A DNA stretch of 28,303 nt from Smittium culicis (Eukaryota; Kickxellomycota; Harpellomycetes; Harpellales; Legeriomycetaceae): assembly GCA_001970855.1 (NCBI GenBank), contig LSSN01001842.1:1-28303 (forward strand), read 5' to 3'. The translations under genes were made by a program, and so were the position numbers. The notes under the pieces were generated by a model. It was given only the letters and a program-made list of their open reading frames with translations. It was not told the DNA's origin and did no database searches. Positions 10,190 to 19,764 of the stretch are shown here, piece after piece. Each line of letters begins with the position of its first letter. Position 1 is the first letter of the stretch.

Positions 10190-11567
10190 CCCTCCAATTT
10201 TTTAATTCTCTTCTAGTTTCTGAGTCAATATTAAAAATATTATTAATAAATAGCCTAACAAAATAATCGCAATAATTTATACAAATTGGCCTCATTATGA
10301 TTTATACCAAACTAAATATTCGTATACTATATAATAAAAAAATAGTTCAAAACAAATTTTTTATTAAAAATTCAAATTCATCAATATATAGTTTTATCCT
10401 AGCTAAATTATAGCAATTCTAAATTTGGTGTGAAATTTAAGTATATAAATTTTTTTAAAGTATTTACATAACTTAAAATAATATGTTATATTAATTCTTA
10501 ATTAAAAAAGTACCATAACATTCTTATCTTTTTTATCATAATTAATTGACTTAAACTAAAAAAGATTTGTATTTGTTTTAAATATTCAATATAATAATTT
10601 GATTAATATCTTAATTTTTATCAAAACTGAGCTTTGAGTTTTTTTATCGATTAATAGCGCTAACAAAATTAAATCATTAATGGGGTTTCTATTTATCATG
10701 GATAGTTAAAAAAACTTTTCATTATTTTTTCAAAATAAAAAATGTTAGTTTTGGCTATATTAATCATTTGCGGGCAAAATATTATTAAAAATCAGTTAAT
10801 TTTAAAATTTTATAAATGTAATCGTTTCATTAATCCAAACTTTCGAATGACTTTTTTATTTTGTGAATAAAAAATTCGATTCATATTATAATATATAGAA
10901 ATTAATAGGAAAAAAATTCAACTTTTAATATATTTCCTAAAAGTAATCATTTATTTACATGCGTTACATGTGATAGTATTATTTAGTTTTTTGAATTTCA
11001 ATTTATTTCTTAGTAAATTTAATAAACGAAAAATCCCGATAAAAATTAAAGATAAAAAATTTAGATAATTTAAATATCTTAGATTGTCTTAATATGATTA
11101 ATAGAATAATTTGAAATAAAAAAACTTAATTTTATAATTAAAAACTTTTTTATCGACATTTTACTTTATTTTTAATTAGATCATTATTCTTAAATACTGC
11201 ATATGGATATGCACTAAAATTTATCAAAATTTACAAGCATCACTTTTTGTTAAATCAAATTTTATTAAATTAATATTTTAGTAATTGATTTATTTTGATA
11301 AAAATTATTCTTCATATATTATTTTGTGAAGTTTCAAAATTGAAATGAAAGCTAAACTAAAAAATTTTTAGTCATTAGATTTTAGAATCTCTTGTAAGTA
11401 TTATAAAAACATAAGCCAATGTATAATACAGTTCCCAAATTTTGAAGTTTTTAGTCACAAAAAAAATTTTTTAAAAACCTTTTTATTTTAATAATAACAC
11501 TAAAATTTCCACTAAGAAGACTTTATTTGACTTCAAAGATATATTAAACTTTTTATCATTAACATAA

Positions 11568-11735
11568 TTTAATTCCTAAAGCACATAAAATTGTTTTTAT
11601 ATTTTAAAATAGCATCAAATAATAAATCTATATATAAGCCGTCGGAGAATCAAAAAAAAATTTTTTAAGCAGTTAGGACAAAAAATGTATTTTTATAGTC
11701 TTAAATGCTTAAAATTTTCTTTGGATATTTGTCAA
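11568..11735. repeat. Dispersed repeat, copy B (in AT desert)
   Basis: This segment aligns co-linearly with 14739-14888. Shared blocks in order are AATTCC, TAAAATA-x-CA-x-CAAATAATAA, ATATAA, GAATCAAAAAA, TTTTTTAAG, GGAC-x-xAAAA and TTATAGT. The gap between ATATAA and the end of GAATC is exactly 14 nt in both copies. The element is unidentified and I saw no coding capacity. Confidence 0.5.
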
Positions 11736-12115
11736 AATCGCAAATTATTTTAATCTAAAATCTATAAATATTTATGGTTAAATAAATATCAACAAATAAT
11801 AATTTGCTAAAAATCGAAGTATTCATAAAAACTTGTATTATTTTAAAAGTAATTCTTATTATTTTATAAAATTAAAAATTAAAGATAATAATGTTAAATA
11901 CTTTTAATAGAAAAATTTTTTAGCTAAAGCTATTTTTGAAAATAAAAAAATTAAAATAATTAATTAAACTGTCGTTCTTATGCGCAATTAATTCCATATA
12001 TCAGATTTATTTTACTATTAAACTTTTTCTTCTAAAACGGATAAATATACCTTCAAGAAAAAATTAACAACTTTATCTTTTAGAAAGCTATTCCTTTTCT
12101 TATTATTTATTTTAA

Positions 12116-12211
12116 ATTGCTTTAAAATTGCTTTAAAATCCAAATAATCTGTAATACTTATCAATTTTTATTAATATATTTAAATATTATCTCGTGTTTA
12201 TCTCGTGTTTA
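12116..12211. repeat. Two 11-bp tandem duplications
   Basis: ATTGCTTTAAA is duplicated head to tail at 12116-12137 and TCTCGTGTTTA at 12190-12211. Both are exact, have the same unit length, and lie within 100 bp in the AT desert. Confidence 0.85.
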
Positions 12212-14068
12212 TCAATAATTATTTACTCATATTTAAATCCAACATTTTCGAAGTTATCAATAATAAAAGTTTTAAAATAAGAATTATAAGTATAGTTATA
12301 ATAAAAATCAAATAATTATTAGAAACGACTTATTTTCTAAGGTAAAAATTAACAATTATCTTAATAAATAAGATAATTAGAGTAATTGATACAAAAATTT
12401 TTTAAACAAACATCGAGGTAAAATTATAGTTTTATATTATTTATTTTATAAAAATGACATTTTTTTTATATAAATTGTTATATAAAATAATAATAAAATG
12501 ATAAAAATATTTTTAACTAGATCTTTTAGCCAGTTTTTAAAGTTTTTAATTATTTTAAAACTTTGCGATAAATATATATAACTGTAAAATTTATCCTTTA
12601 ACCACTTCAACTAATAAGAAAATTTTGATAAATTATAAATTAATTTGAAACTTATTTAGATCAATAAAAAAATTCAGATAGCTTGTTCAATATATATAAA
12701 AATGTAAAATAAATTAAATATTTTTGAATCTTTACCTTATTTAAAAAAATTATCAAATTATAACAAAAATTTTTTTTTAATTAATTTTCAATTTCTTACT
12801 ATAATTCAAGATATTAATTAAATTATTTGATATATTAATATATTCAAAACATTAAATATTAGGTTTTTATTTTTTAATTAAGGATGATTTACCAGTAATC
12901 CAATATTATCAAAAATAATAAAATATTAATTTAATTTAAATTACTTAACTTACTATTTCAAAAAAAAAAAAATTGCGGATATACTAACTTAATATATGAT
13001 GAAATTTTCGTATAGCAATATATATTTATAATTAGCTTCTATTTAATCTATAGTATATTATATACATAGTTTTAGATTTGTATTACTTAATAACATTCAT
13101 TAAGATCAAGATTTTACTCTCAATTTATTTTATACCTAACCAACCATATAAATAAAGGAAATGAAGATATTGTTTATATAATAATTGTAACAATTTAACT
13201 AAAAGCCCCAGATTATAGTCAAATAAACTGAATTTAAATATTATTTAAAAATTTAATATAGTTATATGATTAGCAGCTAATAATTTTGAATTCGATTAAT
13301 TAAATTAATAGATAAGTAGTTTAACATTAATTGATTTATTCTAAAACAGTTAATTATAAATAATTTCAAACGTGAGTAAGTAATTCTTATAATTACAAAA
13401 ATTCTAGAGTTTAACTGTTAAACTATTTAACTACTAACTTTTTAATGTTCAATATTATTGTTATAACTAAGAAAGGTTAGTTTTTACTTTAATAAATTTA
13501 CAGGTATTATTAGAAAAAATATGAAAATAAAATTTTTGGATATTTAGGTTTATTTAATTGATCTATTATTCGTGTTAGTGATTAAAATTTTTTTAACTAT
13601 TTGCATTTTTTTATTTCAAGAACATAAATAAAATATAAGCCATCACAATTATAAATATGGAATTTAATAATAAATGTGCACTTCATTTTTTAATATTTTA
13701 AGTGACTTTAAATTACAAAAAAAAAGTGCACTAGATAAATTCCAAGGATTTTTTTTATTTATTAAGGTTAAAGAAAATGTTAGAGGAAAATTAAAATTAA
13801 GTCTTAAAAATTTAAAGCTTGAATTGTTATAGATTATTGTGGCCAAAGTTCAATGATTTTGACAATTTTAATTCTTAATATTGAAAAAAATTATGACGAA
13901 TGTAATTTAATCTTCGCAAGATATTGATATTTTTCGAGTAATATCCAAAAAAAAAAAAAACTTATATAATTAGCTTTTAGAACATGTAAAATTTTATTCA
14001 AATCTTTTGAAAGTACTCTTTGATAAGAACCGATATGAAACTATCTAAAAAATTGAGGTTATATATTC

Positions 14069-14073
14069 AAAAA
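14069..14073 (-). terminator. Pol III T5 terminator of tRNA-Arg
   Basis: Five consecutive T on the minus strand, beginning six nt after the tRNA 3' end, match the usual RNA polymerase III termination signal. Confidence 0.7.
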
Positions 14074-14078
14074 TTAAT

Positions 14079-14152
14079 AACCTAGCGCGAGGGTCGAACT
14101 CGCAACCTTCTGATTAGAAGTCAGATGCGCTATCCAATTGCGCCAGCCAGGC
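14079..14152 (-). tRNA. tRNA-Arg(UCU): tRNA-Arg (anticodon UCU)
   Basis: On the minus strand the sequence folds into a complete cloverleaf. The acceptor GCCTGGC pairs with GCTAGGT (two G-U pairs), the D stem is GCGC/GCGC, and the anticodon stem TCTGA/TCAGA encloses the loop CTTCTAA with anticodon TCT. The T stem GCGAG/CTCGC encloses TTCGACC. There is no intron and no encoded CCA. A run of five T (14069-14073 on the complement) follows at the right distance for a Pol III terminator. The gene sits at the boundary between the AT desert and promoter-type DNA. It decodes AGA, the Arg codon favoured in such AT-rich genes. Confidence 0.95.
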
Positions 14153-14159
14153 TTACATA

Positions 14160-15589
14160 ATTATTACATAATTTTATAATTGTCATACATTATGTAACGT
14201 ATGCACCAATCAAGTATATTTTTTTGTCTAACTAAATCGGGCGAATGATTTCAAGAGGGCGTGTGGGGTAGAAGAAGAGATGTCATAAGATATTTGTTTA
14301 TAGTTATTATATCCAAATAGGTTTTATTCAATATACTTAAATTTGGGGTTAGAGTTCTTAAAATCTTTTATAAGGTTTTTTTTACAAAACAAAAATAGCA
14401 AGTTGAGATCCTTAACAGATTTGACAAAGATGATTGTGAGTTGAAAAAACAATTCTGGTAAAAAAAATTATGTATGTTATTAAAAGTGAAAGTTAAATCA
14501 CATTTTTTTTAGTGTGTGATAGTATATTAGTGGTTAGATATCGTTTTTAGTAACGCTTTGTAAATAAAAAGCAATTAAAATGAGGGAGCATTGATAGTTT
14601 AGCATGAATGTGAAATGATTCTACCATGTCTTTTCTTATTATCATCTACTGATACCCAGAGAAGCGTATTAGCCCTTTCACGGGCGGTAGACTGCTTTTG
14701 ATCTACCAAATATAGCTAGCTATTCTCAGTTAAAATATTTTAATTCCGAATCATTAAGAATTATTGGTATGTTGTAAAATAACAACAAATAATAAGCTTG
14801 CATATAAATCATAAACGAATCAAAAAATCCGGTTTTTTAAGAGCGCTGGACGGAAAAGAGTTATAGTTGTTTTCTGTGGACAGGATAATATAAAATGAAT
14901 TAGAGCAGCTAGTTTAGGGGGAAGAGAATAACTGTTTTAAAATTTTTATAGTATTATTAATTCATTGGCAATAATATAATTTGTAGATATCCAGTAGAGA
15001 GGATTTGTGGGAATATCTCAAGATTGAATAAATTCGTTTTGATTCGCATCCATGCAATCTAGGCAATGCGGTCTTATATTTATTTCGGAAAGGATTTTAT
15101 ATTTTAGTATTTTTTGAGTAGTTATATGTGAGATTCTTGAGCAATTGGCTATTTTACACAGGATAAAGCTAGGAAAATTGATCAAGTATAATAAATATTA
15201 TTTTTAAATAATAGTAATTGTTGAGAAGGATATTTTTAATAGCAAATTGAGGAATTGTTCTAAAAAATGAACTGCGAATCAGAAAATCCAAGAGTTTATT
15301 TTTTTCTATTGCAGCGGAAAAGTTGATTGTAGGTATGTGGAGTGTTTTATTAGAGAATTATTAGTGGAAGTGGTAGTTTTTAGTTGGTCGGGTGGGCAAA
15401 TCAAATAACAGATGGAAGTAAATTAGCGGTTTAAATTAGGCCATGGTTTTTGCTAGGCAGAGAGATCAGCCAATTACGGAGAAGGCGTGAGTATGTAGGC
15501 TTAGCGAGTAAGATTAGTTCGGAGTGAAAAGGCGGCAGACTTAGCGGCTAAAAGAAGGAATAAAAAAGAAAGTAAGAAGTATCGAACAG
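14160..15589. other. Gene-free G-skewed region upstream of BAP31
   Basis: G clearly exceeds C on the + strand (20 G and 4 C in 15361-15420). CCAAT/ATTGG pentamers occur at 14206, 14763, 14964, 15144 and 15470, and TTAGCG occurs at 15423, 15501 and 15541. Two adjacent hairpins, GCCC/GGGC (14672-14685) and GGTAGA/TCTACC (14686-14707), lie within a minus-strand open stretch of about 36 codons that I do not recognise. No full gene was found. Confidence 0.55.
14739..14888. repeat. Dispersed repeat, copy A (upstream of BAP31 gene)
   Basis: Counterpart of the 11568-11735 copy in the same orientation, about 3.2 kb away, with the tRNA gene between them. This copy has a TCCGG where the other has only A/T, consistent with stronger AT drift of the copy inside the desert, though some differences go the other way. 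Outer ends are uncertain. Confidence 0.5.
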
Positions 15590-15598
15590 TATAAATAG
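15590..15598 (+). promoter_or_regulatory. TATA box of the BAP31-type gene
   Basis: TATAAATAG lies about 300 nt before the start codon. About 35 nt downstream, near 15630, the + strand flips from G-rich to C/T-rich. That places the likely transcription start at the flip and gives a C/T-rich leader of some 270 nt. Confidence 0.6.
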
Positions 15599-15897
15599 AG
15601 GCAGGTTTAAGATATCTTGCGGTAATTTAACACATCAAGAAAATATATACTGGCACTTGCTAAAAAGTTTTACTCTTCAAATTCTCACATCTTATATTTA
15701 CAATTAAATATTTACATATTTTCTATTCCTATCATTCTGCTAGCCGTTATTCCACCACAGAGAAAATCAAACACACTTTTATATTCGAATCTGCACTCAC
15801 GAACTATAGCTCCTAACTTCTTGTTATTGAAAGTTTCTACACTCAAAAAGGCATTCTTTTATCTACGAAATCCACTACGAAAAAAAAATAAAACAAG

Positions 15898-17062
15898 ATG
15901 GCTACTGTTCAATACACTATTGTATTTATCATGATGGTATCAGAGGTATAGAATACATACATATTAGCATTTATTAAATACACACTTTTTATACCAGTGA
16001 TTTATTTCGTTTTTTATTAATGTAATATAGATCGTTGTATTTTTCCTTCTGATGGTAATTTATTTTATATCTATCTTTAAATCTTCGATAAAAGTTATTA
16101 TCCTGAACCTAACGTTTGAAACGATCCCTTTTGGGCTCGTTCCAATTTCAAATACAATTCCTATCCCAGTTCCAATTCTAATTTATTAACACATTTTTAT
16201 AGCTACCAATGCCTGATCGTTGGAAGCAAGGTATCTTCACTGCTTTTGGTAAATCCAAAACGGTAAGTCTTTGATTTTATTTCTTTTATTAATTTACTTT
16301 TTTATCGAGATTGTATTAATAAGAATATTATAATTTTTGTTGTTATTTGTGTTTTAGATTGCTTCAATGATGAAGTATATTTATTTTATATACCTGTAAG
16401 TTACTTTAAACTATACTTTTTTTCATATTTTATGAAACACTTCAAAGTTTAAAATGTATCAGTGTAAATATTAACTTTTTAATATGACATTTTGAAATTA
16501 TTCTTTTAGATTTATATTCATGCTGTTTTTGGGTAAGTATCTTTGTTTATCCTGTTTGCATTACATTAATGTGCGATTTAGTTATTATATTTTAATTAAT
16601 TTTATTTCTTTATTATTAGATTCGGTATTTAAAGTCCGAAAAATCCAAGCTGAGAGAAGGGACTCGCCAATCATGGACGAGAGGTTGTCAGCACAAAGAT
16701 TGATAACGATGTTTTATGCACAGAGGAATATATACTTAACGGGGGTGACACTACTTCTTGGTCTAATTATGGTATCTACACATAAACTGATTGTGAACTT
16801 GTTGGAGGCTAGATCCAAAATACAAACAGACTCAAAAATCAAAGGAGTATCAGGAGTTAATGAAAAAACAGTTCTCGAGGAAAAGCAAAAGATCATATCG
16901 GCATTGAATGATAAGCTTGTAGGCCTTGAAAAGGAGTTAAAAGAAGCTAAAAGTCAGAAAAAGCAAGCTAATAGCAACGAGCAATTTAGTGCAGAAGTTG
17001 ATGATGCAGAAGTGATCAAAGCGCAGCTTGCTAAAAGTAATGTTAGAAGAAGAAACGTATAA
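15898..17062 (+). CDS. BAP31: BAP31/Yet-type ER membrane protein (six exons, 211 aa)
   Basis: Exons are 15898-15945, 16031-16054, 16203-16262, 16358-16395, 16510-16532 and 16620-17062; all introns are GT..AG and the joined frame is 636 nt. The protein matches the B-cell receptor-associated protein 31 family (yeast Yet1/Yet3, about 205 aa) in layout. It has three membrane segments (about residues 7-26, 47-64 and 100-117), with a Glu (E16) inside the first. The family pattern FxxFMLFLDSxxKVRKIQ spans residues 58-74. A charged cytosolic coiled coil follows at about 146-180. The C-terminus is RRRNV, with arginines rather than lysines at -3/-4 where many homologues have a KKxx ER-retrieval signal. 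The family acts in ER export and quality control of membrane proteins. Convergent with the bS6m gene 290 bp away. Confidence 0.9.
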
Positions 17063-17352
17063 GGAAAAATGCAGTGCAATTGACAATTATAATTTTTCAT
17101 GATTTTTTCTTAATTTTTGTCAGAATTATTATTCTGCGTTTACTTGCAATCTTTTATTATTATTAGTTGGTAATTAAACTCTGGTTTTAATAAAATAAAA
17201 TAAAATAAAATGAAGTAGTTTTTGAAGTACTTTATTTTTTTTTTTGATGGGGTGGGCAGTATATTGAAAAAATATATATGAGATGGGGGGGGGGGGTAGG
17301 ATAAATTAAACATGGGTAGTATCTATTTTTTTTTTTATTGGATAAAAATAGG
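17063..17352. other. Shared 3' spacer of BAP31 and bS6m with simple repeats
   Basis: The 290 bp between two convergent stop codons hold four TAAAA units (17191-17210), several T runs and a run of twelve G (17285-17296). Poly(A) signals for both genes must lie here; AATAAA-like strings are present (17189-17206). Confidence 0.6.
17285..17296 (+). repeat. G12 homopolymer
   Basis: Twelve consecutive G on the + strand, exceptional in such AT-rich DNA. It lies in the 3' untranslated spacer of convergent genes. The length could also be affected by sequencing error. Confidence 0.9.
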
Positions 17353-17703
17353 TTAAATATATCTTTTAGTTTTTTCTTTTGATTGAACGAGTTGGTCTAA
17401 TTTTTCAGCGACTTTGACAATGTTAACGCGTAAAATTCTAGCGTCGGTTTTCAAGGTGGATACGAGGTTGTTAGCGACGACAGGGTTTGAGATGAAGTGC
17501 ATTTGCCAGTATGAGCCGTGAGTGTGGTATACTTTATCTTTCCTCATGCGGAAAGGCAGTTTGACGTCTGTGTTGAGTCTCTGGAAAGATTTGACAGCAC
17601 CGCCGTTGGATAGAACGGAAGTAGCGCTGAGTTTGAGCAAATCGGCAGTGAGTTTCTGATGTAGCTGTGCTTTTGAGATAGCAAGGATTTCGTAGAGAGG
17701 CAT
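17353..17703 (-). CDS. MRP17: Mitochondrial small-subunit ribosomal protein bS6m (116 aa)
   Basis: The frame begins MPLYEILAIS, the classic start of mitochondrial bS6 (human MRPS6, yeast Mrp17). It continues with NGG at residues 33-35, a basic stretch (LPFRMRK) at 49-55, then HGSYWQMHF, where the conserved Trp and Phe of the bS6 fold occur. It ends with a helix and the strand DARILRVNIVKV. Length is close to human MRPS6 (about 125 aa). bS6 is an RRM-like protein of the platform of the mitochondrial 30S-type subunit, partner of bS18 on the small-subunit rRNA. There is no obvious cleavable presequence, which is usual for this family. Single exon. Divergent from COX6A across a CCAAT-rich promoter. 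Short overlapping frames here are shadows. Confidence 0.93.
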   Translation of the reverse strand: MPLYEILAISKAQLHQKLTADLLKLSATSVLSNGGAVKSFQRLNTDVKLPFRMRKDKVYHTHGSYWQMHFISNPVVANNLVSTLKTDARILRVNIVKVAEKLDQLVQSKEKTKRYI

Positions 17704-17733
17704 TTTTGAACGTTTGGCTGAGTTGATTCAAGT

Positions 17734-17739
17734 CTTATA
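17734..17739 (-). promoter_or_regulatory. Possible TATA element of bS6m
   Basis: TATAAG on the minus strand, about 31 nt before the ATG. If used, transcripts would start almost at the start codon, so it is uncertain. Confidence 0.3.
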
Positions 17740-19116
17740 AAGAAAAAGGTATGGAAATTTGAAGTTTAAGTCGAATTAATTTTAGTGGCAGGTGGAATCG
17801 AATTGATTTCAGTTGGAGAGAGAAGTAAGGAGTTTTTGATTTTTATAAGGGTGATAATATATCAATCGAGATGGGGGAGAGGGGAGGATAGACAAAACTT
17901 GAGATAAAGCAGCAGGTAGTATAAGCTATATTGGCTACAGTGAAGAAAATTAATCAGAAATCAAAGTTTTTTTTATAGGCGTTAAATTAAAGCTCAAAAA
18001 ATTAAGGGCGCTTGATTTATAATTTTTTTTGACTGTGAAAAAATGGTCTATTTGACAGTATAGGTTAAAATGCTGGCAATTCCTTTGATTAGAAGCTAAT
18101 GATTATTCGCCTGGAGTATCTACTTAAGCTCTATCACAGTTGGTTGCCATAAATCAAAGTATTGAGCAAGATTATTGGACGAATTAATGAATAAATCAAG
18201 AGATAGATTTTAATTTTTTGCTATTGGTGGTCGCAGATTAAGAATGGGCTGCGGGAATAGCTATTATTTAAAAGTATTCATAGAATAAAATGGAGGGTAA
18301 AGTTTGAAGAGCGGGTGAAGAATCGGCAGTGCTGATGTGCTGGAGCTGATGGTGTTATTGAGGTGTAGGCGGCCGATTTAAGTGTTTTTAGCGGAGCAGA
18401 ACAAGCTAAATAGGCAGAGTAGGGGGAATTTGCATGGAGTGGCCAATTTACCAGACTTCAGCAACACTCCTCTGCAGATATTTTGTGTGCCTTCTCGCTT
18501 TTTCTGGAGAAACTTTTGATGGATGCCATCTGCTGGAATTTGTGTCGTCGCTGCTGATTAGTTTACTTTCCAAATATCCCGAATCAGTTTATCGTACGAT
18601 TTATTATGTCTATTATATCAGTCTATTGGCCCCTGATCGATAATAAATACAAATAGCGCTATATTATTGGCTTCTAATAGTTGGAGAGCACAGCGCTATT
18701 AGTCGCATCAAAATATCTGATGAAATTCGGAGTATTTATTGGCCGAGTGCAATTAATACGCGTAAATTATTGGTCAAATTATTAAACATATTGATATGTT
18801 TGGATTTTATCCTTAACTAGCCAATGAGTATTTCCATTTGTTTTTGCATGATAATTACTTGATAAAGAGTTTATCTCAGAAAGATTAAGATAAAAATGGC
18901 CAATTATAGAATTAAAAAATAAATAAACTCTGTAACAAAGCAGCCAATGAGTGCGAGAAATTTAAAGCAGGCCATTTCATTCAAGGGAAGCAAATTTACT
19001 GTATTAAAAAAAAAAACTATATTAATACTGTCTAGAGCTTTAAAATTATACTTACTCTTTTAAAGTTAAGATATCAAAAAAAAAACCCTACAACTTTCGA
19101 TTCCCCCAGATCAATA

Positions 19117-19399
19117 GTAAGTTATCTATAATTACCTTCTTTGAATAGCATTCTATATACCTTCTAAGCTTTATCAAAAAACTTCTATATTTATACATTC
19201 TCTACTAAATCTTTATTCCCTCTCCCAATTTTACCTTTATTCCATTTTTCTGTCGCTCTTGATTCCTATATATACAGTTAAATTTCTCATACTATTGATT
19301 CGGAACTAATGATATCAGCTTCCTTGAATAAAATAAAAATACAATATAACCTCTCTATCCTCTATTCATAACTTTTTTAATTTTCTTTTTTTTTATTAG
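19117..19399 (+). other. Candidate 5'-UTR intron of COX6A
   Basis: GTAAGT at 19117 and a T-rich tract ending in TTATTAG at 19399, 11 nt before the ATG, fit the splice signals used in the coding introns here. No coding sequence is affected, so only transcripts could confirm it. Confidence 0.35.
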
Positions 19400-19410
19400 C
19401 TATAATCAAC

Positions 19411-19764
19411 ATGAGCTTTGTTCAAATCCTAAGACGTGGAGCCGTTTCAGGCCTCCGCTCAGCTGCCCCAAAGCGTGTCTATTCTAGCGCAATGAACGCC
19501 GAAGAAGTTGCTGCCGCTAAAGTCGAAGCCTCTGCTGCCGTCGACACCTGGAAGAAGATTTCTCTTTACATCACTATCCCCCTCTGCGGCATTTTTGGAT
19601 ACATGAGCACCGTCGAGGAATTGCACCACATCGACCACCTCAAGCACCACCCACCTGAGTTTGCCAAATACCCTTTCATCAACCACTTCACTAAAGACTT
19701 CCCATGGGGAAATGGCAAGGAAACTCTTTTCTTCAACCCTTTGGTCAACCCACGTGTCGAATAA
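19411..19764 (+). CDS. COX13: Cytochrome c oxidase subunit VIa (117 aa)
   Basis: The frame shows an Arg/Ser/Ala-rich mitochondrial presequence (residues 1 to about 24, RRGAVSGLRSAAPKRVYSS). Next come W47-KKIS and a single membrane helix (about 50-66), and then the family's C-terminal intermembrane-space signature: H-rich segment HHIDHLKHHPPEF, YPF, KDFPWGNGKETLFFNP and NP near the end. This is the COX6A/Cox13 family, a peripheral regulatory subunit of complex IV at the dimer interface, and yeast Cox13 has similar length (129 aa). GC is far higher than the surroundings (32 of 60 bases in 19501-19560), as expected for a highly expressed gene with codon bias. The ATG context is ATCAACATGAGC. A 5'-UTR intron is possible just upstream. 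Confidence 0.95.
   Translation: MSFVQILRRGAVSGLRSAAPKRVYSSAMNAEEVAAAKVEASAAVDTWKKISLYITIPLCGIFGYMSTVEELHHIDHLKHHPPEFAKYPFINHFTKDFPWGNGKETLFFNPLVNPRVE

Larger units (their letters stand above)
9548..14060. other. Extremely AT-rich gene desert
   Basis: Roughly 4.5 kb of very low GC: sample lines give 7 G+C in 60 bases (11041-11100) and 4 in 60 (12421-12480). Neither strand shows an open frame resembling a protein. It contains a perfect palindrome (10162-10189), two 11-bp tandem duplications (12116-12137, 12190-12211), a 10-bp inverted repeat (13317-13326 with 13416-13425) and one copy of a dispersed repeat (11568-11735). It ends next to a tRNA gene. Decayed repeats or a centromere- or heterochromatin-type segment are possible readings. 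Confidence 0.65.
17704..19410. promoter_or_regulatory. Divergent bS6m / COX6A promoter rich in CCAAT boxes
   Basis: This 1.7-kb spacer separates two divergent genes for mitochondrial proteins. CCAAT or ATTGG starts at 17930, 18174, 18223, 18443, 18625, 18666, 18738, 18769, 18821, 18900, 18944 and 19225; seven fall within 18625-18948. With C and G near 15-18% each, only about three would be expected by chance. CCAAT is the target of the HAP2/3/5 (NF-Y/CBF) complex, which controls respiratory genes in yeast; its action here is inferred. The + strand is G-rich up to ~19080 and then C/T-rich up to the COX6A ATG. A short open frame at 18434-18643 has no recognisable features. Confidence 0.6.

Noticed and set aside
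13317..13425. 10-bp inverted repeat with 89-bp spacer as transposon ends
   Set aside because: Short arms of low complexity in 85-90% AT DNA, no coding content and no target duplication; may be chance.
14650..14690. Resemblance to the U6 snRNA core (GATAC..AGAGAAG..ATTAGC)
   Set aside because: The invariant ACAGAGA box is interrupted (ACCCAGAGA), extra bases split the blocks, and the rest of U6 is missing. Probably coincidence.
18434..18643. 69-codon frame in the bS6m/COX6A promoter
   Set aside because: No recognisable motif, and it overlaps CCAAT sites of the shared promoter.
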